Shown here: positions 1 to 10,700 of the stretch, in pieces
How the letters are laid out: each line of letters opens with the position of its first letter
Numbering within the stretch: position 1 is the first letter of the stretch
Origin: Amblyornis subalaris
Lineage: Eukaryota; Chordata; Aves; Passeriformes; Ptilonorhynchidae
Assembly: GCA_018881555.1 (NCBI GenBank)
Contig: JACAXG010000026.1
Coordinates: forward strand, 6,240,798 to 6,304,797
Length of the DNA stretch: 64,000 nt
Direction: 5' to 3'
The notes under the pieces: generated by a model
Told to the model about the DNA's origin: nothing
Seen by the model: the letters and a program-made list of their open reading frames with translations, nothing else
The model's database searches: none
Translations under genes and position numbers: made by a program

Positions 1-2784
1 ATGATTGTTTTTCTCTTCCTAAATTGTGGGATTTGCCCAATCCCCTCTCCTCCACGGCTGCAAGGCACTGAGCAATGCCCAAGCACAAAGGAGTAGCAGG
101 GAGCAGTGACAGCACACGGGAAGGGAAGGGCCAGGACTGCTGCTTTTCATGTCACTGCAGACACAGCATCGGCCTTTGCCACACTGTGTTGTAAACACAT
201 CTCTGAACTTCCAGGGAGAGGTCATAAAATGCATTAAATTGTCCTACGAAATGAACCTTACAGCTCCTGTAACTTTTCTTGCACTTCAGTTGATTTCCTC
301 TATGAAGGGAGTAGAACAAAGTGCTTTGTCAAGTGTAAGTTATTGATTTTAGTTTTTCCTACTGTCCCTTTCAGACAAGCAAATATTTAATCATACAATT
401 ATTCAGATGAAGGAAATTGTCCAGAGATTTCAACAAACAGAAAAACTAAGACTCTGGCTGCCCTGCCTCCCCACTCTTCTCTCCGTGTCAGGCCATTTAG
501 CTTTGAACTCCTGAATACATTTTGCTCATCCTTCTGGAGCATTTCACTAATTGATGAAAGATTAAAATATAATTCAAGATGACACTCATCACTGAAATCT
601 GACTTAACAAGAGGCAATAAGCTGAAAGCACGGAAAAAAGGGGAAAAATGCTTTCAGAAAAAAACCCAAAGTATGTAATTTGAAAAGTAGCTTTATTTTT
701 TTGTTAGAGGGCTACTCACAGAATGTCCCCAAATACACCCCAATGCTGCAATAAGCTGTGACATTGCTCTAGTTTGCCATCAGGTTAACAGTGCTAGACT
801 TCCACCTAAGTGCAACTTCTGCTGGGCCAATACTTTTCACAGGCTCCCTGGGGAGCCATCCTAAACAGGTTTCATTGTAAATAGTTACGCAAGACTTCAC
901 AAAGGTCGTTATCAGTAAAAATATATATTCCGTACACTGTCAGCATTTTTCTCCTGAGCTAATGTAATTACAAAGCACTATTGAAACCAACCCAACCTGT
1001 TTATACAGTAGGAAGGGAAATTATATAACCCTACCTAAAAAACCGAAACGAACCACAAAAACCAACGAACCAACAAAAAAAAAACAACCCAAACCAAGTG
1101 AGATTTTTACAATGATGTGATGTTAAAAGATCCAGCAAGTAAAAATGCATGCAAGTCAACCTGGAACATAAACTGGAACTCTCCCTTACAACAGGAGACT
1201 GTTTAAATGCACTGGACAGGGAAGGAAAACTTCCACAAAGGACACCTGCACCTGTGAGAGGTCTCTTTGGGTCAGCAAGCAACACCCACTGCTGTCTCAA
1301 GCAGCAATCATACACTCCCTTCCAGAAACTGGTGAAGTTCTGGACTGAAAGAACTTTATTTTTACCTTCATGGAGGAAGGCTGCTCCAGAACATCCAACT
1401 CAGACAACCAGAAACACTACCCTGGGAAAAAAGTGTGGATTCCCTGGGCCAAGGTCCCTGCTGTGCCCAGTGGGGTGTGGCTGCAATGAGGGAAGCAATG
1501 AAGGGCAAAGGGTGGTTTCTGTCANTCTTGTCCATGCAGCTGCCCTGAGGGTACACAACCAGTACCCAGGGTACAGGAAATGGAGGAGGAAGTGGCATCC
1601 ATCTCAGAATTGGCTAGGAAACACAATTATGGAGTACAGTCAACCACAAACTTATGAGTAAAATCCTTCTCCACATACCCTCAAATACTTAGACTGCATT
1701 AAAAAAAAATTATTATTGAAACCAAAAAGGTTAAGAGTATTTTTATTTGGGTCGTTTTTGTGATTCTTGCAGGTCTTCTTCCCAGTCTATCAGCTGCAAA
1801 CAGGTTCTGATATCTTCTAATTTTTAGTGAAAGTTCTGTTTTTCATGACAGTAGAAGCTGATGCTTTAGAAGACTGAGCAGCACAAGGCTTCAAGCAAAT
1901 TGGAGAAAATTCTCATTCAACGACCTCATGTGTAGCAACAACAGGTATTCGATAGAAGAATCTCTCTAAGTGTGGGCCCCAACATACAGATCCTCCGTGT
2001 TAATTAATTATTTTGTTGGAAACAACAGCAGTTAACACTGACCTACCTTTAAGGAGCTTGGCTGTAAGAACTGTAAGAACTGTTGCAGTTACCTCAAAAC
2101 ACCTAAGCTCCCATAACAAGCAGATTTTACAGCCCTGAGCTATCCACCCAGGCTTCCCTGGGAAAGGGGAGTGCCAGACACCTACGCAAGAAACATGTCA
2201 GAAAGCAGCCAGCTGAGCACAGAGTGTCTCACACTGGCCAAGAGTGAGGGGTGAAGTGTGGGACAAGGAGTGAAGTGAAGGCATCTCAGCTACTGACTCC
2301 GTAGAAGAGCCGGTGGACTTGAAATGGCACCTACCTCCCTGTTCTTGAGCTCTCTTCACACACATGCTTCAGGCTTGGTAAGAAAGGGTACTTTCCACAG
2401 ATTACAGACAATCTTGCTTTAGGGGTTCTGGGATTTCATCTCAGGAAAGGGCTTTGAGTAGCTTGCTAGTGACCAGGCAATGTCAGCAACGCCAAGCAGG
2501 AGAAACTTGGCTGCCTATCAGGACAGTGGCAGCTGAGTAGCAGTTTGGGAAATGCCTCTGGGGTCTTAAGTGGTAGGTACAGACACCAAAGAGACTGGTA
2601 AGTGCTAAAGCACCATGCCTTCCACAAATAAAATATCTGGAAGTTCATAATGCAGTCCAAGCCACCATCAGCTACTAGTTCTGCACTATTAAAACTGACC
2701 TGAGTTAATGGTAGGATTAAGTATGAAAGTTCATCGCCTCTGGCATACCTGTGATTATCTTCCTGTTCAATCGTCCTCCCCAAA

Positions 2785-2895
2785 GGGTTCCTTCCAGTAT
2801 CTGAAGGGGCCTACAAGGAAGATGGAGAGGGACTCTTCATCAAGAAGTGTAATGATAGGACAAGGAGTAATGGGTTCACACTGCAAATCTTCAGC
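2785..2895 (+). mobile_element. CR1 LINE fragment (3' region)
   Basis: This stretch matches the familiar avian CR1 3' region: a TATCTGAAGGGGCCTACA-like motif, then GAGAGGGACTCTTCATCA, then a 'GATAGGACAAGGAGTAATGG' motif. It is in sense orientation. It is the reverse complement of the same segment seen in the minus-strand CR1 copies at 51 and 59 kb. Only about 110 bp is recognisable, so it is a short, diverged scrap. Confidence 0.8.
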
Positions 2896-3299
2896 TCAGC
2901 TGCAAAGGATGTACTTCCTCATCGCATCTTTTTTTTTCCTTTTAAGGAAAGCTTTCTTCAGTCATCAGTGTGGTGAATATGAGCTCAGAAAAACAGTTTG
3001 CAAGAGGGCAGCTTTGTATTGCCTATTGCATTAATGTTCCAGCCAACAGACATTGCACTTTTGCTGCCATCTGCATAGACAATGAAACTTTGAATACAAT
3101 ATATAACTAACAAAATATAGCACTCATATTTCTACGAATCACATGATATACTCCTCTTCTGGCCTTCAAACAAAGCAAATCTATTTTATATTACATGGAT
3201 TTTGCTTCCTTTTCACAACATAAATATACAACTTTAAGCTTGGGTTAACTCTAACCACCATTGGTAGCGGACTGCTCTTCCTTCTTTCTTCTTTCTCTG

Positions 3300-4110
3300 T
3301 TTCAAAATGATGCAAACATCCAAGTAACCATCGAGAGAAAACTATTCGAGGCAAATTATATTTCTAAGCTTTAATATTACAGAGAGCCAAAGGTGTATAT
3401 TGCTGCCCTCTTAAAACGTCTTTGCTAAAAATATTGTCTCTCCAAAACGAGGAGTGTGGCAAGGTGTGAATTGTACCGTGAGAGCAACTGTCACTTGACT
3501 GAGGTGCTAAATGTGAAAGCTGTTATTTTGACTCCAAACCAGTCCATCCCTCAAAAACATTAACGCAAATTAAAGACAATTAAACCACAGCTATCGTTGG
3601 ATAATTTCTCCTTTACTTCTTATTTTCCCCGGTAATGGATTGTGTTTAGTTATCATCATAAAAAGGTCATAAGCGCATGAAAGGTTAATTGGAAACAGCC
3701 CAAGGTTGTTAAAGAAGAAGCAGAACGCGGTCACGGGGTGCACTCCCTGGGGAAGCTGAGGTGAGGACGGCGGTGGAGATCCCCCCCTGGACCTGTCCCA
3801 GTGGGCAGGTTGGAAAACCGCTCTCAGGACACTGCTCCGGGCTCTGCCGGCTGGGACATAACATGCGAGCTGCTCTCCAAGCTTTATGATTAAATACTCG
3901 GCGCTCTGTAACTTTGCCTTCTCAGATCCTTTGCTGTAACCATCCGAAGTTGATGAGAACTTAATGTAGACTATCTCTTGACTCTGGCAGCTATTTTCAG
4001 CATATCAGCCTGACTTGCCCCGGGCTGGTTTAACTAATGCTGATAAGGACAGCCAGTGCCAAAAAGCTTAGTAGGACAAGTGCCCGTTCGTCGCATCGGG
4101 ACACGGATGC
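3300..4110. promoter_or_regulatory. Candidate conserved non-coding block
   Basis: This non-coding segment has no repeat signature. It is dense in homeodomain-like TAAT/ATTA cores, GATA cores (for example TGATAAGG near 4041) and AT-rich runs such as TTTATGATTAAATACT. The texture is typical of vertebrate conserved non-coding elements about 3.5-4 kb upstream of a promoter. This is a visual judgement from composition only; no alignment was possible. Confidence 0.3.
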
Positions 4111-5661
4111 CAGTTTTTAGCAAGGACAAAATTTATTTTGGAAAAAACGTTTGCACAGGCTAGACCTTCTCCTTCACACAGATCTAGGTGTGGTGCCAAC
4201 TTAAACTGATCCCACTTCACTCACAGTCCTTCCCTTTCCCCGCCCGCCACTCAGCCCCTCCCTTTTTTTCTTATGCTATCTGGCACTCAGACAAATAAGC
4301 AGGAAAACATTTCAGGGAGCTCAGCTGGCTGAAAACAAGAGGTCTTCATCTTCGGGCAGCCAGGCTTCCCAAACTATGTTATCTGCTGGTGTCCTGAGCT
4401 CCAGTGCCAGCACAAGTACACACATGGGAATTTTGGGTTTGGGAGGAGAGCAGGACTGTGGCACCTCCAAGTTAAGCGACCAACCTCCAGGTCGATTCAC
4501 ACCGAACACCAGCAGCCTGCAACTGCTGAACAGAAATGGTCCTGTCCTCCTACCTCACTTCCCCAGTCCTGGCCAAATACACCTGTGTCCTCCCTCATGC
4601 TGACTCTGGCCTGAATTATAGAGGAAGTCAGCGATGGAGTTTGCTGATCCAGAGGAAAACGTGTCCCTGAAAAAAATGCAATGACTCCCTCCTACAAGTA
4701 GAAACCCAGACCTAAAGTCCCAAGGGTAGTATTTGCTCCTTCTCTTCATCTTTCTTCCCTGTATTTTTTTCTCTTGCCCTTGTTGAGACATGTTGTTATC
4801 CATGTTAGGAACAGTACGGTCCTTTGGGGAATTTTCTCTCAGGTATTGTAGTGGCTGATCACAGCAGCTCCTCCTGTACAGGACAGAAACCGGAACATAA
4901 GCCTGTTTTCCTTGTATGGCACAGACACGTGTTGTGTGATCTGTGTAACACAAGCATGGATGATTTCCGTTTCACTGCTTCTGTAGTTCAAGCCTGTGAG
5001 TAACTTCATTTGGTACTCTTTCACCCATCTCATCAAAAATCAGCCCATAGTAATTTCACTTCGTGGAAGGTCAGGCAGATAAGGAATGAGACAAAATTTA
5101 GAGAAGATTATATTGATTTTACATTTTATTTCAAGCTATCTATAAGTTTAGGCTGAGACTGATGTAGGGATAGTACTGAAGTTTTTTTTTAACGTTAAGC
5201 ACATGAAACGGATTTTTTATATTTAACATAAAACCTAAGATTCCTGAGCATGGGACAGCTTCTCCATAAGATAGATGAGAAATAATTTTCCATATGCGAA
5301 CTGTGTGTGGGTCTGGACTGCAGACCTCTGTTCTGGTGGATATATTTTCCTTTTTGACTGGACTCTGCCTTCACCCTGAAGCCTTTTTTGGGCTTGATCC
5401 AAAATGCTGGCACTAGTAGAAATCTGTTCAAAAGGTTTTGAACCTGACCTTGTCTTTTTTGAGTGGTCATTTTCACAGTTATCTCTTTCTCTCATTGTGT
5501 TCAGTGTTCCAGGAAGTATAGGTCACTCAAAATCTACAGAATGTCACATCCTCTAATAAACCTGCTAGTTTTATGTCTTTTTAGCTGGACCAATGTTTGC
5601 AGTGGGGAAGCAGGGATTTTTTTTTTTTTTTTTTAAATAATTATTAAACACTGTACTGTTC

Positions 5662-5699
5662 ATTTGCAGGAGTGTGAACAATTTTCAGGAGTGTGAACA
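5662..5699. repeat. 19-bp tandem duplication
   Basis: Two adjacent 19-bp copies (5662-5680 and 5681-5699) share the core CAGGAGTGTGAACA and differ at one base. It is a small local duplication in intergenic DNA. Confidence 0.85.
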
Positions 5700-7454
5700 T
5701 GACTGCATCAGTGTTGCTATTGATTTAAATGAGACTAGGAATAGGTCTGTCTAGGCTAGACAAAATGTGGAGCTCATGTTTTCTAGATGCAGTACGATAT
5801 TAATTTTAATTACTAGCTAGGATTTATTTCACAGGAGGGTGAGCATCTCCATTCTAGTGACGAATCATTTTCTCTTTCTGTAATGACTGTGATTGCCTCA
5901 TTATACTTTCCATGGTATATAATTTCTGTGTTGACAGGAGTGGATGTACAGCAAAAAACCTCACTCATCCAGTCAGCCTGGGACACTCAAGTCAGATTAC
6001 CCTTTAAAGCACAAGTCTGCAGCACATGCAAAAAAACAGAAGAGAGCAAAATCTTAATACCTCTACTTTGAGGTCCTGGTTTCTTTAGCTTGAGATTACA
6101 TGAATATTTTCTTTCCCTCACAGAAAGAAAAGACAGTTCTGTTCTGTCATTAAATAAAATGCTTGAAATTTCCCAAACTGAAATTCTGTGCTTTAGGTAT
6201 AGCATCCAGCATCTTATTGGGTAGATTTGTTTTTAAAAGGAGATTTAACAGACATTGTGAGTTATCATGTCCTTACAAGATGTAAGCACTACTTATCTGA
6301 ACCTTCAAGAAAATGACAATGCATTTGCCCTACTTATCAAAAAAACTAATTCTGAGCTGGCAGATAAAAGCTGCTGCTTTACTCAGAGTAACCAACCATT
6401 TTGAAAGACGTCAGTGCACGTTCACATTTTCATCATTCCAGCAGAAATGGAGATACTGCCAATTTCAGCACTAGGAACCCTTAATTGAATGAGAGGTGTA
6501 GCACCTCCTTTTTAGCTAAGTGTGTCCGAAAAAAAACCCCCTATATGATACCCACTTAATCCAATGTTTTCTACAGGGGTGGAAAGAAGTTTGGTTTTTA
6601 AACTCTCACCTCATACAGGCAGAACACAATCACATAAAAATGTATTTGAACTTTATTTATCATGGACATCACAGAAAAATAACGAACGGTAACACTTTCA
6701 AAATTTCTTTGGAATGCAAATCTGGATTGCACAGCTTTTGTGTAAATATTTGGTTATGGGACATTTTCCTAATAGAGATGGAACTGTGGGCATAACAAAG
6801 GACATGGTACCAATACTACTTAGCCCTCTACAAGTGTCAGAAACACATTTATGTCAAACAGCTCTGCTATTGCAATATGCTGTAGTACATGCATGGCAAT
6901 AAATTCATGGAATGCACTCAGATATGGAGAATAAACCTCAAGTCCGCATTGTCTTCTGATAAATGTAACTGATGGTTTTGCTGTATGGGGAGCACGAACC
7001 CGGATTTTCTGGAACCAGCTGGGACTGCCATTTTGGGGGCCCCGCTACAGAACCAAAGTCTGATTTGTGCCCTTTCGCAAACGCTCTCGCCTTCCTTTTG
7101 TCTGCCGTGCTGGTGTTCTGCAGTTCCAGATCTTTCACTGGCACGCCGTGTGCGCTGCACCAGGAGCGCACAAGGCGCTACCGCCGCGTTGCTATGGGGA
7201 CCCAGACACGTCTGCTCGGCGCTCGCAGTAATCGCAAGGGACAAGCGCTCCCGACGGGAGCGGAGCGCTGCCCGCCGCACCCCGGGCAACCCCCCCGGCT
7301 ACCGCGGGCCCCCTCCGCCCGCTCGCTCGGCGCGTTTGGGGCGCTGCGGGCTCCGCGCCGCCCCGTCCCGTCCCCGCTGCCGGGCGGGCGGGCAGCGCGG
7401 GGCGCGGCGGAGCGGCGGGCGGGGAGCGCCGGCCGGGCCCGGCGGCGGAGCGGG

Positions 7455-7460
7455 CACGTG
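7455..7460. promoter_or_regulatory. Canonical E-box CACGTG
   Basis: A palindromic CACGTG lies in the CpG island 212 bp upstream of the CXADR start codon. It is the core recognised by USF- and MYC/MAX-type bHLH-ZIP factors. Function here is inferred. Confidence 0.5.
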
Positions 7461-7558
7461 TTGCGGGCGGCCCGGGGCGGGCGGCGGCGGCCGCAGGTGC
7501 CGCGGGCGGGGCGGGCGCTGCGGAGCCGCGGCCGGGGGCGCGGCGGTGCGGGGAGCGG

Positions 7559-7570
7559 CCGGAAGTGACG
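7559..7570 (+). promoter_or_regulatory. Composite ETS / CRE-half site
   Basis: CCGGAAGTGACG combines an optimal ETS/GABPA core (CCGGAAGTG) with a CREB/ATF half site (TGACG) sharing bases. It lies about 100 bp upstream of the CXADR ATG. Such composites are common just upstream of, or at, start sites of TATA-less CpG-island promoters. Confidence 0.6.
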
Positions 7571-7583
7571 GGCCCGGCTGATT

Positions 7584-7589
7584 CACCTG
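7584..7589. promoter_or_regulatory. CACCTG box (ZEB/SNAI-type site)
   Basis: CACCTG lies 83 bp upstream of the ATG. This is the core bound by ZEB1 and SNAI repressors, and mammalian CXADR is known to be down-regulated during epithelial-mesenchymal transition. A short motif like this can occur by chance. Confidence 0.35.
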
Positions 7590-7671
7590 CTGGGCGGTGC
7601 GCGGGGCGGGAGGGAGCGCCGGTCGCCCGGGGACGGAGCTGCTGCCGCCGCCGCCGGGTGCCCGCCGCGCC

Positions 7672-7729
7672 ATGGAGCCGCCGCCGCCGCTGCTGCTCGG
7701 GGTGTCCCTCGTGCTGCTCTGCTCCGCAG
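7672..7729 (+). CDS. CXADR: CXADR coding exon 1 (signal peptide)
   Basis: This exon encodes residues 1-19 plus the first base of codon 20. It starts MEPPPP, followed by a leucine-rich hydrophobic core ([13 protein letters not shown]), a typical signal peptide. The donor is CAG|GTGGGC, phase 1. Proline at positions 3-6 comes from a CCG run in the CpG island. The mammalian signal peptide lacks this run, which accounts for most of the length difference. Confidence 0.93.
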
Positions 7730-10700
7730 GTGGGCGCCGGTGGAAGGGACGGGACGGGACGGCACGCCACGGCACCGACGGGGAGGGAAGGAGAGGAGGG
7801 AGGGGGCGGTGGCTCTGTCGGGCTGGGAGAAAGCGCGGCGGGGGTGGGGGGGCTGCTGCCCTCCTGGCGTCCGCCCGNGGACTGGGGTGCGCCGCACCTG
7901 CGGCCGTGCGTGTGTGGGGCCCCCGCCGTGTGTGTGTGGGCGCAGGGGGTCTCCGCCCTGTCTGCATGTGTGTGAGTGNGGGCGCGGGTCTCGGCCGTGT
8001 GAGGGTTTCCATCGCGCGTGTATTGCCCCGTCCCTGCCATTCCCCCTGNCCTGCCCGCCCTCAGCCCCGGGGCGCGGTGCCCGGGCGGGCGCTGCCGGCG
8101 GGGCCGCGCCGAGGAGCCGACCTGGGCTTTGTTCGCCCTCGGCGCGGCTGCGGAGCTTTATCTGCCGCCTCCCCCGCCCCTTCCCCCGCCGCCCTCCCGG
8201 GCAGCCCCCGGCGTGGCCGCGGCGGCTTCACCGCGGTGCCCTCCTGCTGTCTCCCGGCGGGCGGCGGAGTCAGCGCCATGCGGGAAAACCGACGTGAAAA
8301 GAGAAAAGGGGAAAAAAAAAAAAAATCAATTCAAACCCCAGCCCTGTGTGTGTAACACCTCCCGCATCGAGGTTGGCTCTGCTTTTGAGAGGGTGGAAGG
8401 GGCCGGGTGGCTCCNGGAGACCTCTCCGAACCCGGTTGTCCAGACCCCGATGGCCACGATTGAGCCCCGTGGAGGAAACGTGAGAAGATCTGAGGGTGGG
8501 AGGAAAGGAGTTGAATTGGATGGACCTAAACGCGTTTGTTTTTCGTGATGAAAGAAAACAAAGGAGTAGATATTCTCAAACAAGAAAAGCGACCAACCAT
8601 ACCCCAAACCCACACATACCAAATCAAACGTGCCTGGGCTACTAAAAAGTAGGCAGATGTTTTTCATCTCAGATACTAGATGTTATTAGNTTCCTGTAAT
8701 GAACTTGGCTGCCATATCAATGTTTCCTAAGCATATCTGTAAAAAAAAAGTAAGTTTTCGCTAAAGTTGACCCAAACTTATGTGGAACTACAAAAGGTGA
8801 CAAAACACTATAGCGTTCACAGTAAAATGTGTCTCAGTGGTGTCAGGAGGTCAGTTTTTATTTCCTGTTGAAATGTTAATGCCTGTGTTGATGTCACTGC
8901 TGTTTTGGGAAATTACTCATGGGATCAAAATTTTGTGTCTATAACGGAATGGTGAACTCTGATCCCCTGCATGAAAGGTAGTTCTGCATTAAATGTGTTT
9001 CCCGAAGCAGAGTTAGAAACAAGGTAGATGCTGTGTAAGAACTGTGAGTTACTAGTATTTAGTTGACAAGGTTAGTCATCAAGATTTACATTGAAACACT
9101 TTGTGTAAAGAAAACTGCAAAAAGCACTTGTTGTGNGTAGAATTATATGTAGTATGTTTGAGCTGGATCACTGCTAGGATATCAAAGGCTATGATACCAA
9201 AAACTAGGAATAGTTGAAATATGGGGAAGTGTCAAGCCACAACATGATTTTACACTTTAATTCTGCTGAAGGATACAGGTGTCTTCAGACTTANGTGTGA
9301 AACTCGATAACTTTGTAAATAAAGTGATATTCCTAANCAAAACACAGATACCTCTTTGGTATAGTTATTTGGATGACTGTACCCTAAAACACATATATTT
9401 CACAGTCCTCTGAAGGAAATAATTGAACAATCTGTGTTTCATAGGAGTTGATATGTCCTCTNAGCTGGCTTGTGTTTTTTCCCATCAGATTGAGTTAATA
9501 TTTCTGGGTCTGTGCTGCAGATAGACATTACTTCCTTCACTGAGGGAACAGATGTCAGTAAGTTGCTGTTCTGCATACAGACCAAACTTAGAGGAAGCTA
9601 TTTTTTGTGCAGTTGAGTGAAAGCTGTTGTCAGTGAAGGATTGCCTAGGTGCTGAAATTACTTGAGTTTGAGGTGGTTGTGGTTTAACCCTAGCAAGAAA
9701 CTAAGGACCACCCACATGGTCACTTGTTCCTTGTGTTGAGATGACGGAGAGGATTGGAAGGGTAAAAGTGAGAAAACTTGTGGGTGGAGATGAAGACAGT
9801 TTAATGGGGAAAGCAAAATCGACGCATGCAAGCAAAGCAAAACAAGGAATTCATTCACCACTTCCCACGGGCAGGGAGATGCTCTGCAATGCCCGGGAAA
9901 GCCGAGCTCTGTCACACATGAGGGTGACTTGGGAAGACAAATGTTGTCATTCTGAACTCCTTCTTCACCCAGCTCCGTGTGGTGATCATGGCGTGCAGTG
10001 TGGCACCGTCCTCCTGGTTCTCCAGTGTTGGGGAAATAATCTNGTGCCATTTGGTGCAAATGGTTTTAGATGACTAAGAATATATACAGGTGCTGAACTT
10101 GTGATCCTGATTTAACACATAAGATNATAATTTACAGCTTTTAAACGTCCAGAAATGTGTAATGTCAGAACACAAATTTTCGGTAATTGAAATGTTAGCA
10201 TAGCCAGATTAGCATCTGNCTTTGTATAGGTACAAAAAAAGATATTACATGCATAGTGATCCATTTAACCTTTGGAATATATGTTTTACGAAACAGTGAT
10301 GCTGTGCATATAAATGCCCCAATTGAGTTTTAGTAGAGTTTTAAGGTAAATAATTGGGCAGGAATTTCTTTAGTCAGTAGTGGTATCTCTTATTGCTGAT
10401 CTTGTCATGGATTTTGTGGTTTTGTGTGTGTTTTGTTTTTTTGTTTGCAGTGGTAATAGTAGGTAGTTTTGTACTCTGTTGAAATTCTGCGATGTGTGAT
10501 GCTTTATTAATAGACTTATAAGCTTTGAAATAAAATCGAAGTTCTGGTGAACTTTAGGAAAAGTCTGTGGTTATTTCCCTGTTATTAAACTTGCAAAATT
10601 CCAATATCGTGCATACCAGAGTAGAACCTACTGCAGGCATGGTAAGTCAGCATTTGGTGGCTAATACACTTTGTCAAGTAAGTGTAATAAGAAACTTAAG

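Larger units (their letters stand above)
1..6970. other. Upstream intergenic region, no gene recognised
   Basis: The open frames here are short, of low complexity or without splice context, and none resembles a known protein. The longest (1149-1661, +) shows no domain. Contents that can be named are an A-rich tract at about 1040-1095, a CR1 scrap near 2.8 kb, a conserved-looking AT-rich block at 3.3-4.1 kb, a 19-bp tandem duplication at 5.66 kb and a T tract at about 5619-5634. The region lies upstream of CXADR and may hold its distal regulatory elements. That role is inference. Confidence 0.6.
7130..8330. promoter_or_regulatory. CXADR: CpG island promoter of CXADR
   Basis: Base composition shifts abruptly from AT-rich to very GC- and CpG-rich DNA and back, around the first coding exon. 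No TATA box is evident upstream of the ATG, so a dispersed CpG-island promoter is expected. Visible candidate sites are a CACGTG E-box (7455-7460), a fused ETS/CRE-half site (7559-7570) and a CACCTG box (7584-7589). The transcription start cannot be fixed from sequence alone but should lie upstream of 7672. The long Arg/Pro/Gly-rich open frames on both strands here are by-products of the GC content. Confidence 0.88.

Noticed and set aside
1149..1661. 170-codon open frame, +
   Set aside because: No recognisable domain, no splice context, contains an ambiguous base, and the complementary strand is also open. Composition does not look coding.
7190..8360. Several long open frames on both strands across the CXADR CpG island
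   Set aside because: They are Arg/Pro/Gly/Ala-rich products of high GC content, overlap each other in many frames, contain ambiguous bases and show no domain. Only the 58-nt exon 1 frame is supported.
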